Source: Bacteroidales bacterium (lineage in GTDB: Bacteria > Bacteroidota > Bacteroidia > Bacteroidales > Lentimicrobiaceae). From it: a stretch of 64,000 nucleotides of DNA. Positions 8,934 through 21,435 of this stretch are shown piece after piece. The notes under the pieces were generated by a model. It was not told the DNA's origin, made no database searches, and saw nothing but the letters and a program-made list of their open reading frames with translations. A program made the translations under genes and the position numbers. The DNA lies in the NCBI GenBank assembly GCA_016705005.1, contig JADIZB010000012.1:162274-226273 (forward strand), read 5' to 3'. Every line of letters begins with the position of its first letter. Position 1 is the stretch's first letter.

Positions 8934-10378
8934 AAAACTTTAAAGCAATAGTGCTGCTGACACTGATATTTTCAGGGTATGCGGCAACAGGGTTGGCTCA
9001 GCATCACGAAGACAGGGTTTATATCTGGCCGGAGGATTCGCTGGTCAGGGAAAAGCTGGCCTGGTGGCAGGATCAGAAATTTGGTCTGCTGATGCACTGG
9101 GGGCCATACAGTGAATGGGGAGTGGTGGAGAGCTGGAGCCTCTGTCCGGAGGATGAAGACTGGTGTACCAGGCGCGGGCCCTATGCAGCGGATTACAATG
9201 AATACCGTAAAGCATACCAGCGGTTGCCCGGAACATTCAATCCGGTGAAATTCAATCCGGAACGATGGGCCAAAGCCGCGAAGGATGCCGGCATGAAATA
9301 TATGGTATTTACCACCAAGCACCACGATGGTTTCTGCATGTTCGATACACGGCAGACCGACTACCGCATAACAGGTCCGGATTGTGCATTTGCCGGAAAT
9401 CCACGGGCAAATATAGCTCTGGGGGTTTTTAACGCATTCAGGCAGCAGGGAATGGGCATCGGAGCCTATTTTTCGAAGCCCGACTGGCATTGTCCCGATT
9501 ACTGGGATCCTTACTGGCCGCCGCTCGACCGCAATCCGAATTATGATCCGAAAAGGTATCCTGAAAAGTGGGAGCGTTATAAAAACTTCACCTGGGCTCA
9601 GATCAGGGAATTGCTGACCGGTTACGGAAAAGTGGATATTCTGTGGCTTGACGGCGGGTGGGTGCGCAAAGCGCCTGAAAAGGAAGGCGTTACCTCAAAT
9701 CCCAGGGCAAACCAGGACATTGATATGGATGGGCTGGCAGCGATGGCCAGGCAGCTTCAGCCCGGGATCCTGGTGGTTGACAGGGCTGTTGAAGGGCCGA
9801 ATCAGAATTATCTGACCCCCGAGCAGCGGATTCCTGACAAGCCGCTGGCTTTCCCATGGGAAACCTGCATGACCATGGCCAATTCGTGGAGTTATGTTCC
9901 GGGCGATACCTATAAATCTGGCAGCGAACTCATTCATTTGTTGTGCAGGATAGTTTCGAGGGGAGGTAATCTGTTGCTGAACATTGGTCCGGGTCCTGAC
10001 GGTGAATGGGCGCCCGAAGCCTATCAGCGGCTGGATGAAATAGGGAGATGGATGAAGGTGAACAGTGAAGCGATATACAACACCAGGCCTGTGGCTCCTT
10101 ATGAGGCCGGAAATATCGTATATACTTCCGGTGGTAACGCTGTTTATGCGGTTTATCTGTTCGACGGGAAGGCGGATCAGCTTCCGGAAACCATTGAGAT
10201 CCTGCTTCCGGAAGGCAAAGGCCCGAAAGTTGAATTGCTTGGCTATAAAGGAAAGATGGCTTATAGCATTGATAAGGCCGGGGCCGGTGGTGGGTTGCTG
10301 AAGATCAGGATAAATCAGCCACTCAGGGAGATGTTCATGAAATCCTGTGCACCGGTTTTCAGGATTACCTTCAGATAG
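8930..10378 (+). CDS. Alpha-L-fucosidase, GH29 (copy 2)
   Basis: A 482-residue paralogue of the preceding enzyme, with signal peptide MKNFKAIVLLTLIFSGYAA. Motifs: FGLLMHWGPYSEWG, FTTKHHDGFCMFDT, GIGAYFSKPDWH and ILWLDGGW, with Asp241 as likely nucleophile. It begins in an ATGA overlap with copy 1, so the two are one transcription unit. It has insertions around the active site (for example PEDEDWCTRRGPYAADYNEY, about residues 73-92) absent from copy 1, suggesting a different fucosyl substrate. No SusC/SusD pair or glycan regulator is adjacent, so this is not a complete utilisation locus. Confidence 0.92.
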   Translation: MKNFKAIVLLTLIFSGYAATGLAQHHEDRVYIWPEDSLVREKLAWWQDQKFGLLMHWGPYSEWGVVESWSLCPEDEDWCTRRGPYAADYNEYRKAYQRLPGTFNPVKFNPERWAKAAKDAGMKYMVFTTKHHDGFCMFDTRQTDYRITGPDCAFAGNPRANIALGVFNAFRQQGMGIGAYFSKPDWHCPDYWDPYWPPLDRNPNYDPKRYPEKWERYKNFTWAQIRELLTGYGKVDILWLDGGWVRKAPEKEGVTSNPRANQDIDMDGLAAMARQLQPGILVVDRAVEGPNQNYLTPEQRIPDKPLAFPWETCMTMANSWSYVPGDTYKSGSELIHLLCRIVSRGGNLLLNIGPGPDGEWAPEAYQRLDEIGRWMKVNSEAIYNTRPVAPYEAGNIVYTSGGNAVYAVYLFDGKADQLPETIEILLPEGKGPKVELLGYKGKMAYSIDKAGAGGGLLKIRINQPLREMFMKSCAPVFRITFR

Positions 10379-10402
10379 ATGATCGTATTGACCATCTTCA
10401 GA

Positions 10403-10996
10403 TTACATCCCCAGTACTATCCCCATTCTTAGTACCGGATTTGTGTAGGGGGATAGGGAACTGTCGTTCAGGTTCCACAGGGCCATAATAAAAAAGTAGG
10501 AGCCGGAGGAGATGCGTTGCCGGTAGCCGCCACCGACGAAGATGCTGTTGATGAAGGCGGTTCTTCTTTCGGAGAAGACTGCGCTTCCTGAATTATAGAA
10601 ATCATCGTAGGAGTAGCGGAGGCGTTCAAATTCGGCATGGGCGAACACGTTTTCGAGTATGTGGTATCTGGCGAAAATGCTGCCACCCAGGATGTTGCTC
10701 TTCAGGTCGTACCCAATGCCTGTGTTGTAATCGATGTAGTAATCTTTGTACCTGTAGTATTTATAGGTGAATCCCAGTCCGGTTTCGAATTTCTCGGTCA
10801 CCCGGTATCCTGCTACAGGGGAAATATCTATCAGGGTAACGGTTCCGAACTGCAATCCCAGTCCACCCCCGAAGAAAAGTTTATCGGTAAAACGGCTTTT
10901 TTCTGCCGGCCGGTTTTCCTGGCCGGAGATCACCGATGGGAGAAGAAGGAGGATCAGCAGGGCTGATCTGAGCAGGAATCGGATCTGTTTTTGCAT
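10403..10996 (-). CDS. Outer-membrane beta-barrel-like protein, unknown function
   Basis: A 197-residue protein with signal peptide MQKQIRFLLRSALLILLLLP, used to choose the start at 10996 rather than 25 codons upstream. The rest alternates hydrophobic and polar residues with many aromatics (GGGLGLQFGTVTLIDISP, FETGLGFTYKYYRY, GGSIFARYHI, FVGGGYRQRI) and ends in RMGIVLGM, as in small eight-strand barrels. It converges on the GH29 gene with a 24-base gap. No named family is recognised beyond a generic outer-membrane barrel. Confidence 0.75.
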   Translation of the reverse strand: MQKQIRFLLRSALLILLLLPSVISGQENRPAEKSRFTDKLFFGGGLGLQFGTVTLIDISPVAGYRVTEKFETGLGFTYKYYRYKDYYIDYNTGIGYDLKSNILGGSIFARYHILENVFAHAEFERLRYSYDDFYNSGSAVFSERRTAFINSIFVGGGYRQRISSGSYFFIMALWNLNDSSLSPYTNPVLRMGIVLGM

Positions 10997-11218
10997 TCTT
11001 TTGCGGAAATTTTCTGCTAAATTACAATAAAGCCCGGTAAAGCTGAAGAAAGGCTGATTTTTTTTAACCACTGAGGATTAGATCATTGCAAACAGGAAGT
11101 TTGGTTGATGTGCAACGTCAGTATTAAGCCAATATTTTTTTTAAATTATTTTTTCATCATGATGTTATTAATAATGAGCGATTTAACATGGTGTTTAAAA
11201 AAAAGTTTATAAGAGTTC

Positions 11219-11248
11219 TTGTCAGAATAAAAAAAGGTTCTACTTTTG
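11219..11248 (+). promoter_or_regulatory. rRNA promoter P1
   Basis: TTG at 11219-11221 and TACTTTTG at 11241-11248 are 19 bases apart, a full Bacteroidota promoter. Confidence 0.8.
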
Positions 11249-11343
11249 CAATCCCGTTAGACGAAAAGGCTGGTAAAAAAGCTTTCGAGGGAATGGGGAA
11301 AGGACATTGAAAAAAGAGTTTGAAAAAATATTTTTCAAAAATG

Positions 11344-11373
11344 TTGCAGGAATAAAAAAAGTATTTACTTTTG
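11344..11373 (+). promoter_or_regulatory. rRNA promoter P2
   Basis: TTG at 11344-11346 and TACTTTTG at 11366-11373 repeat the architecture of P1, again with 19-base spacing, 125 bases downstream. Tandem promoters are usual for rRNA operons. Confidence 0.8.
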
Positions 11374-11440
11374 CAACCCCAAACGAGAGGAAAAAGGGAA
11401 GGTTGAAGGGAGTTTGGGAGAAAGAATGAGATTAAAGAGA

Positions 11441-11450
11441 GTTCTTTGAA
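11441..11450 (+). promoter_or_regulatory. boxA-like antitermination element before 16S
   Basis: GTTCTTTGAA recurs as GTTCTTTGAC before 23S (13633) and GTTCTTTAGA before the tRNA-like element (13471). It resembles boxA, the NusB/S10 site of rRNA antitermination. Confidence 0.5.
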
Positions 11451-11457
11451 CTATTGT

Positions 11458-11484
11458 GAAGCAAAAACGAAATAAGCAGCAAAG
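11458..11484 (+). other. 16S rRNA processing stem, 5' arm
   Basis: This segment is largely complementary to 13108-13132 beyond the 3' end of 16S. Together they form the long duplex expected for RNase III release of pre-16S. Confidence 0.65.
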
Positions 11485-11545
11485 CTGTATTATATGTGAA
11501 TATGGTACAGATAGTATCTCTTGAGAACATTTTAAATTTTTCATT

Positions 11546-13070
<1,525 letters not shown>

Positions 13071-13107
13071 TAGAGAAGATTTACTTAATTCTTATGCAAA
13101 TAGGAAA

Positions 13108-13132
13108 CTTTGTTTGCTTATTCGTTTGCTTC
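13108..13132 (+). other. 16S rRNA processing stem, 3' arm
   Basis: Complementary, with a few bulges, to 11458-11484. Confidence 0.6.
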
Positions 13133-13219
13133 ATAATTTATAACTTATATACCTTGAACGATACGAGTGAGGGCTCTATCCCTGAAAATAGCTGAGGAAT
13201 AGGAAACTACCTAAAACAT

Positions 13220-13296
13220 AGTCCCGTAGCTCAGTTGGTTAGAGCACTACACTGATAATGTAGGGGTCCGCAGTTCAAATCTGCGCGGGACTACCA
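13220..13296 (+). tRNA. tRNA-Ile(GAT)
   Basis: Full cloverleaf in the 16S-23S spacer. Acceptor AGTCCCG pairs with CGGGACT, and the anticodon GAT is at 13254-13256. The 3' CCA is encoded. Confidence 0.96.
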
Positions 13297-13322
13297 TCAA
13301 ACATCAAGCGATATCGCTTCGA

Positions 13323-13396
13323 GGGGAATTAGCTCAGCTGGCTAGAGCACCTGCCTTGCACGCAGGGGGTCATCGGTTCGAATCCGTTATTCTCCA
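13323..13396 (+). tRNA. tRNA-Ala(TGC)
   Basis: Full cloverleaf. Acceptor GGGGAAT pairs with ATTCTCC, and the loop CTTGCAC contains anticodon TGC. The 3' CCA is not encoded (ACAAG follows). The Ile-Ala order is the usual one for this spacer. Confidence 0.95.
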
Positions 13397-13403
13397 CAAG
13401 ATT

Positions 13404-13438
13404 AATTACGAATTACGAATGTCGAATTACGAATGAAT
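13404..13438. repeat. Heptad repeat AATTACG in the rRNA spacer
   Basis: Five consecutive 7-base units: AATTACG, AATTACG, AATGTCG, AATTACG, AATGAAT. The same word in reverse complement forms the tract near 55676. Confidence 0.8.
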
Positions 13439-13488
13439 ACAAATCGTAATACGGTATTGTGAATACAAAAGTTCTTTAGATACTTACA

Positions 13489-13560
13489 GTTAATATAGCT
13501 CAATGGTAGAGCAGCCTGCGCAAGCGGGAAAGACAAGCGGTTCGAATCCGCAGATTGACT
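13489..13560 (+). ncRNA. tRNA-like element with abnormal anticodon arm
   Basis: A 72-base element with a tRNA outline: acceptor GTTAATA/GATTGAC (six pairs), U8, D-arm GCTC-AATGGTA-GAGC, and T-arm GCGG-TTCGAAT-CCGC. The 22 bases where the anticodon arm and variable loop belong cannot form a normal 5-pair stem with a 7-base loop, and position 33 is G instead of U. Instead CCTGC and GCGGG pair around a GCAA tetraloop. It is probably a degenerate tRNA or tRNA-like processing element that cannot decode. It follows the Ile and Ala tRNAs and precedes 23S. Confidence 0.55.
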
Positions 13561-13590
13561 CGAACAACTCTGAACAATACTTTTTAATTT

Positions 13591-13621
13591 TTAGAAATTA
13601 GAAATTAGAAATTAGAAATTC
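13591..13621. repeat. Heptad repeat TTAGAAA
   Basis: Four consecutive TTAGAAA units just before the 23S leader. Confidence 0.8.
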
Positions 13622-13632
13622 AGGTTTGGTAA

Positions 13633-13675
13633 GTTCTTTGACATGTTGGAAGAAGAGAAACTATTATGAAGATGA
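13633..13675 (+). other. 23S leader: boxA-like site and 5' processing arm
   Basis: GTTCTTTGAC is a boxA-like site. The following bases to about 13675 are largely complementary to 16677-16712 downstream of 23S, the expected pre-23S processing duplex. Confidence 0.6.
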
Positions 13676-13750
13676 GATGGTGTAAAAGCTGTCGATGGTA
13701 ATCTTCAGGTAGAAGAGTACAAATCGAGTACAATTTTGCATAAAAATAAT

Positions 13751-16652
<2,902 letters not shown>

Positions 16653-16676
16653 AGTACAACTCTTTTACTTCACCTC

Positions 16677-16712
16677 TTTTCATAAGAAATTTTCTTCTTC
16701 CTTCACATGTCA
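16677..16712 (+). other. 23S processing stem, 3' arm
   Basis: Complementary to the leader before 23S (GACATGT...GGAAGAAG against CTTCTTCC...ACATGTC). Confidence 0.6.
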
Positions 16713-16758
16713 AATCTTAGGGATTAATCCCCCTGGGATTTAAAATACGCAAAAGCAT

Positions 16759-16868
<110 letters not shown>

Positions 16869-16880
16869 ACTTATAACACA

Positions 16881-16908
16881 AAGGCTATCCCAAAGGATAG
16901 CCTTTTTA
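16881..16908 (+). terminator. Terminator of the rRNA operon
   Basis: AAGGCTATCC and GGATAGCCTT form a ten-pair stem around CAAA, followed by T residues. An identical copy lies at 17034-17060. Confidence 0.9.
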
Positions 16909-16936
16909 GAAAGTTGCTGGCATACAGAAACCGGAA

Positions 16937-17028
16937 GGTACTGCCAAACCCGGTGGGAGTCTCGTCAGCTTATCACTGAAGAGCGTGATAAGCCGACGAG
17001 ATAAAATCCGGTCGTCGCCAAACTTATA
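16937..17028 (+). pseudogene. Partial 5S rRNA duplicate split by a hairpin insertion
   Basis: 16937-16959 repeats the 3' part of 5S (GGTACTGCCAAACCCGGTGG and a few more bases). 17010-17028 repeats its very end. Between them, where the intact gene has only a few bases, sits a hairpin of about 50 bases: the arms 16960-16976 and 16985-17001 pair over 17 positions with one mismatch. The flank and terminator are duplicated as well. Confidence 0.75.
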
Positions 17029-17033
17029 ACACA

Positions 17034-17060
17034 AAGGCTATCCCAAAGGATAGCCTTTTG
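17034..17060 (+). terminator. Duplicate rRNA terminator
   Basis: Same stem and loop as 16881-16904, followed by TTTTG. It belongs to the duplicated 5S tail. Confidence 0.8.
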
Positions 17061-17082
17061 TGGTTTTAGAACATTAAGCTCA

Positions 17083-17765
17083 AAGTTTAAAGTCTAAAGC
17101 TCAAAGTATAAAGTTCAAAGCTCAAAGCCTCCTGTCGGCTGACAGGTAAAAAAGTAAAAAGTAAAAAGTAAAAAGTAAAAAGCCTGCACGCTTTTTTCGC
17201 TCCATCGCTGACTTTCGCTCCATCGCTTAAGTCGCCCCGTCGCTGAAATCGCTCCACCTGTGGTGAGCTTGTCGAACCATCGCTCCTTCAACGTCGAACA
17301 TCGAACGAACAACCCCGGATGGCGCGCGCTTGCAGCGCGTGCTCCCGAAACTGTCCAATTGAGCACCGAACTTCCAACGTCCAACACCCAACAAACGGTC
17401 CCCGGCTGCGCGCGATCATAGCTGAGGCAATGCCTGGAAACAGGCATGAACGATGAACTCTTCAAGCTCAAAGCAAAAAGTCTAAAGCCTGCCCGCTTTT
17501 TTCGCTCTTTCGCTGACATTCGCTCCATCGCTTAAGTCGCCCCGTCGCTGAAGTCGCTCCACCTGTGGTGAGCTTGTCGAACCATCGCTCCTTCAACGTC
17601 GAACATCGAACGAACAACCCCTAAGTTAACGCGCATAATACCCACTGATTTTCGCTCCATCGCTGACTTTCGCTCCATCGCTTAAGTCGCCCCGTCGCTG
17701 AAATCGCTCCATCGCTCCTTCAACGTCCAACGCCCATCATCGAACGTCTAACATCGACACTCCGA
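17083..17765. repeat. Repeat field: heptads and TCGCT-rich units
   Basis: No credible gene. 17083-17129 is a run of seven-base AAAGNNN units. 17145-17182 is repeated AGTAAAA. A block of TCGCTNNN words followed by TGGTGAGCTTGTCGAACCAT and GAACATCGAACGAACAACCC occurs at about 17205-17315, again at about 17510-17620, and shortened at 17650-17745. CCAACGTCCAACACCCAACA (17374-17393) and ACGTCCAACGCCC (about 17722) also have 7-base periodicity. Confidence 0.75.
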
Positions 17766-17846
17766 TATAAATCAGTATCGAATTCTACCGCATTGATTAT
17801 TTACGGCGTACCAGCACTTTTCCGCGAAACAGTCCCTCCCCTGCTA

Positions 17847-17876
17847 TTTGATTTTACCCTGAATTACTTATCTTTA
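17847..17876 (+). promoter_or_regulatory. Putative promoter of the dgkA operon
   Basis: TTTG at 17847-17850 and TATCTTTA at 17869-17876 are 18 bases apart. The last base of the -7 box differs from consensus. Expected leader is about 16 bases. Confidence 0.55.
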
Positions 17877-17896
17877 TCCGGAATAAATAATAAGCT

Positions 17897-18289
17897 ATGT
17901 CAGACCCGGCAAATTCCAAAGGCCTCGGGAGTTCCTTTTCTGCTGCCTTCCGTGGCCTGTTCCTGGTTATCAGAACAGAAAGAAATGTCAGGATTCATCT
18001 TTTTGCTGCTTTGCTCGTGACAACAGCAGGCTTTATCTTCGGAATCAGCAAAACAGACTGGATCATTATTTTACTTCTTTTTGCTATGGTAATCACTGCA
18101 GAAATGATCAACACTGCCATTGAAAAGCTTGCAGATGTGGCTGAACCAGGTTTCAGCAATAAGGTTCGTGACCTTAAAGATATCTCGGCCGGCGCTGTAT
18201 TATGGATGTCGATGGTGTCAATTATAATCGGAATCATTATTTTTGCGCCTGAATTTCTGGAATTTATTAGATTTAACCTTAATCAATAG
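17897..18289 (+). CDS. dgkA: Diacylglycerol / undecaprenol kinase, DgkA family
   Basis: A 130-residue inner-membrane lipid kinase. It has three hydrophobic segments (about 35-52, 56-73 and 97-117) and the DgkA signature AEMINTAIEKLADV with conserved catalytic Glu and Asn. N-terminal charged segments (AFRGLFLVIRTERNVRIH) also match. In this phylum the substrate may be undecaprenol or diacylglycerol; sequence does not decide. A kinase of the BadF/NagK type follows closely. Confidence 0.9.
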   Translation: MSDPANSKGLGSSFSAAFRGLFLVIRTERNVRIHLFAALLVTTAGFIFGISKTDWIIILLLFAMVITAEMINTAIEKLADVAEPGFSNKVRDLKDISAGAVLWMSMVSIIIGIIIFAPEFLEFIRFNLNQ

Positions 18290-18306
18290 CCTTGATGAAT
18301 AATAAT

Positions 18307-19146
18307 ATGAAGCTGATTGCTGATAGTGGTTCTACAAAAACAGACTGGTGTCTGATTGATGACAATGGTGAGAGAAAAACTGTTCAAACCATTGGTATCA
18401 ATCCTTATCACATGAATTCGGCTGCTATAAAAGAAGTCCTTGATAAAGAACTATATCCGTATATTTATCCGGATGCTGTCACTGAAATATTTTATTACGG
18501 GGCCGGCTGCTCCACCGTAAGGAAATGCCAAACCATCGACAACGTACTCCAGAACTTTTTTACAAAGGCCAATATTGAAGTTCACCACGACCTGCTCGGC
18601 GCTGCCAGGGCTTTGTGTGGGAACGAACCGGGGATTGCCTGTATCCTGGGCACCGGCTCCAATTCATGCTTCTATGACGGAAATGACATTTCAGAAAATG
18701 TTGTTTCACTCGGTTATCTGTTTGGCGATGAAGGAAGTGGCGCCCATATGGGGAAACAACTTATCATTGACTATTTCCGGGGGATCATTCCAACAGACAT
18801 TATCGAAAGTTTTAACAAGAGATACAATCCGACCGTCGAATCAATTCTGGATGCCGTTTATAACCAGCCGCGCCCCAGCAGATTCCTTGCCTCGTTCAGC
18901 CCGTTCCTGCTTGAAAACATCAGTCATCCATACATCAAGGGACTGGTAACAAATTCATTTGATGAGTTTTTCAGCAGAAATGTAAGCCGTTACAGCAACT
19001 ACCAATCGGTAAAAGTGAACTTTACAGGCTCAGTAGCCTACTTCTTTCGTGACGTTCTATTGGAATCCGCCGGTAAAGCCGGTATCACCACCAATAAGAT
19101 ATACCGGTCAGCCATCGAAGGACTGATAGATTTTCATATTAACTAA
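18307..19146 (+). CDS. BadF/BadG-type ATPase, N-acetylglucosamine kinase-like
   Basis: About 279 residues with the ASKHA fold of sugar kinases. The phosphate-1 loop is LIADSGSTKTDW at the N-terminus. The second phosphate loop is ACILGTGSNSCFY, followed by SLGYLFGDEGSGAHMGK as in N-acetylglucosamine kinases. NFTGSVAYFFRDVL is the adenosine-binding segment. It probably phosphorylates an amino sugar recovered from peptidoglycan or host glycans. The start is uncertain: ATG at 18295 would add MNNN; ATG at 18307 gives the usual family start. It lies between dgkA and a serine hydrolase gene with short gaps. Confidence 0.83.
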   Translation: MKLIADSGSTKTDWCLIDDNGERKTVQTIGINPYHMNSAAIKEVLDKELYPYIYPDAVTEIFYYGAGCSTVRKCQTIDNVLQNFFTKANIEVHHDLLGAARALCGNEPGIACILGTGSNSCFYDGNDISENVVSLGYLFGDEGSGAHMGKQLIIDYFRGIIPTDIIESFNKRYNPTVESILDAVYNQPRPSRFLASFSPFLLENISHPYIKGLVTNSFDEFFSRNVSRYSNYQSVKVNFTGSVAYFFRDVLLESAGKAGITTNKIYRSAIEGLIDFHIN

Positions 19147-19159
19147 ATCTGTTTTCATT

Positions 19160-20701
19160 ATGAAGCACCTGCTCCGTTCCACACTGCTTTTCCTGATTCT
19201 GATATACGGCTTCACTGAATTGTCAGCACAGAATACCCCGAAAACAACGGAACTGGACGCCTATTTCTCGGAAGCGCTGAAGACCTGGAACGTACCGGGG
19301 ATGGCAGTTGCAATCATTAAAAATGATACCATCGTCCTGCTAAGAGGATATGGAGTTAAAGAAATCGGGAAACCGGGAAAAGTGGACGAGAATACCCTTT
19401 TTGCCATAGCCTCAAATACCAAATCCTTTACAGCAACAGCCATGGCGATGCTGGTTGATGAAGGCCGTCTTAAGTGGGATGACAAAGTAGTGGATTATCT
19501 CCCCTGGTTCAGGTTATATGATCCCTATGTTACACTGAACATGACCATCAGGGACCTTCTGACACACCGGTCAGGCCTCGAAACATTCAGTGGGGACCTG
19601 ATCTGGTACGGCAGCTCATATTCGAGGGATGAAGTTATTAAACGTGCTTCACTGCTGAAGCCACACTATGGTTTCAGGGCTGCATACGGATATTCCAACA
19701 TTATGTACCTGGCTGCCGGGCAGATCATAGCTTCGGTAAGTGGTATGACCTGGGATGAATTCATCAGACTTCGCATTCTGAAACCTCTTGAGATGATTCA
19801 GACCAATACAAGCATAACAAAACTGGATTTAAAGGGCAATACAGCCATGCCCCACAACGATGTTGACGATCATGTCATCTCCATTAATTATCTGAACTGG
19901 GATAATATAGGTCCGGCCGGATCAATCAACAGCTCTGCTGCCGAAATGATTAAATGGATTCAGTTCCAGCTCAAAAAAGGTCAGTGGGATGGCAGGGAAC
20001 TGGTCAGCGATAAATCACTGCGGGAGCTGTGGTCACCACAAACCATCCAGCGCGTTTCAACATTTTCGGAGAAACTCTGGCCTTCAACACATTTTAAAAG
20101 CTATGGGATGGGATGGGGTCTTATGGACTATCACGGAAAAAAGGTAATTTCTCATTCCGGTGGCTACGATGGTATGATCTCATTCAGTGGCTTCGTCCCT
20201 GAGGCTGGTCTTGGATTTGTCATCCTTACCAATAAAAACTCAAGCCTGTATTATCCTCTATCCTATAAAATCCTTGACACCTACCTTTCTGATGAGAAAA
20301 CCGACTGGAGTTCAAAATTCTATGAACTCACAGAAAAGAACCAGAAAGCCGAGCAGAAAGAAAAAGAAGAAGAATCGCTGAAAAGAATTCCGGGAACTAC
20401 CCCTACCCTGCCACTTGAGAAGTACGCCGGATCGTACGTCAGTGAAATCTATGGAGAAGCAAGGATACATATAAAGGACAATCAGCTTTACCTGAATTTT
20501 ATTCCTACACCAATGTTCCACAGCCCGCTCGTTCACTGGCAGTACAATACCTTCAGCATAAAATTTCCTGATGTTCCATCGCTTCCCGAAGGGAAAGCTG
20601 CCTTTATCCTTGACTCATCAGGCGGAATCGATAAGATGTTGATCGATGTCCCAAATCCCGACTTCGATTTTACTGAACTGGAATTTATTCGCCAGAAATA
20701 G
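19160..20701 (+). CDS. Secreted serine hydrolase, beta-lactamase class C / penicillin-binding-protein-like
   Basis: A 513-residue protein with signal peptide MKHLLRSTLLFLILIYGFTELSAQ. The catalytic triad of the class C/DD-peptidase fold is visible: S85-N-T-K88, Y178-S-N180 and H332-S-G-G in place of KTG. A C-terminal beta domain of DUF3471 type follows from about residue 410, after a highly charged lysine/glutamate linker. Members act as esterases, D-aminopeptidases or peptidoglycan enzymes more often than as true beta-lactamases. The 3' end overlaps the convergent msrB by 17 bases. Confidence 0.88.
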   Translation: MKHLLRSTLLFLILIYGFTELSAQNTPKTTELDAYFSEALKTWNVPGMAVAIIKNDTIVLLRGYGVKEIGKPGKVDENTLFAIASNTKSFTATAMAMLVDEGRLKWDDKVVDYLPWFRLYDPYVTLNMTIRDLLTHRSGLETFSGDLIWYGSSYSRDEVIKRASLLKPHYGFRAAYGYSNIMYLAAGQIIASVSGMTWDEFIRLRILKPLEMIQTNTSITKLDLKGNTAMPHNDVDDHVISINYLNWDNIGPAGSINSSAAEMIKWIQFQLKKGQWDGRELVSDKSLRELWSPQTIQRVSTFSEKLWPSTHFKSYGMGWGLMDYHGKKVISHSGGYDGMISFSGFVPEAGLGFVILTNKNSSLYYPLSYKILDTYLSDEKTDWSSKFYELTEKNQKAEQKEKEEESLKRIPGTTPTLPLEKYAGSYVSEIYGEARIHIKDNQLYLNFIPTPMFHSPLVHWQYNTFSIKFPDVPSLPEGKAAFILDSSGGIDKMLIDVPNPDFDFTELEFIRQK

Positions 20702-21269
20702 GTATACTGTCTGTTGGATTTCTCTTTTCATTTTCAATCTGTTCAGCACTGCGAAATATCAGTGAGACTGAGTTTATACAGTATCGTAATCCTGTCGGGG
20801 GTGGTCCGTCGTTGAACACATGTCCGAGGTGACCACCGCATCGGGAACAAACAACTTCAGTCCTGACCATGCCATAACTTCTGTCCTTATGTTCATCAAT
20901 GTGACCCTTTCCGGTCGGAACACTGAAACTGGGCCAGCCACATCCCGCATCAAATTTTGAGTCTGAGTCGAATAATTTGAGTCCGCAGGCAGCACAAAAA
21001 TAGGAACCTTTGATAAAATGCTGGTCATATAGACCAGTGTAAGGCCTTTCCGTTCCCTTCTGCCGAAGAACTTCATATTGTTCCTTTGTCAGGAGTTTCT
21101 TCCATTCCTCCTCACTTTTAAATATTTTTTCTGTCACTTTCATCCCTGAGTTTTGATTGATACCTGATTCATGATTCTTCTGCGCGCAGGAACCCATCGT
21201 CAGCCATGAAAATAAAACAACCGCAATGAAAACTATGTTACCTTTCACGATAAAAACGATCCTGTTCAT
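20685..21269 (-). CDS. msrB: Peptide-methionine (R)-S-oxide reductase, lipoprotein form
   Basis: Reduces R-methionine sulfoxide in oxidised proteins. The N-terminus has a lipobox-like LTMGSC with Cys28, so the 194-residue protein is probably an exported lipoprotein. The MsrB domain (about 50-180) has both zinc CxxC pairs (FCAACG and VCSRCGG), CGWPSF, GHLGHVF and the catalytic RYCINS. The final Ala of the usual INSASL is Val here. An extracytoplasmic MsrB in an anaerobe fits repair after oxygen exposure. Confidence 0.94.
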   Translation of the reverse strand: MNRIVFIVKGNIVFIAVVLFSWLTMGSCAQKNHESGINQNSGMKVTEKIFKSEEEWKKLLTKEQYEVLRQKGTERPYTGLYDQHFIKGSYFCAACGLKLFDSDSKFDAGCGWPSFSVPTGKGHIDEHKDRSYGMVRTEVVCSRCGGHLGHVFNDGPPPTGLRYCINSVSLIFRSAEQIENEKRNPTDSIPISGE

Positions 21270-21435
21270 ATTATTTCAAATAATTGTATAACAAATTTTA
21301 GTAACTGATTGTTTTATTGTCCGGTTAATACAAATCACAATTCACACCTGCAGCACAAAAAATCAAATCCTATAGTAATTACAATACCCGGACTTTTATA
21401 CATTTACAGAAAAATAAATTAGATTATTTGTTATT

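Larger units (their letters stand above)
11072..11545 (+). other. rRNA operon leader
   Basis: AT-rich leader with no protein gene. It carries two promoters, a boxA-like element and the 5' arm of the 16S processing stem, all listed separately. Confidence 0.8.

Noticed and set aside
17115..17528. Open frame of 137 codons on the minus strand
   Set aside because: It lies entirely in the heptad/TCGCT repeat field and its translation mirrors the repeats.
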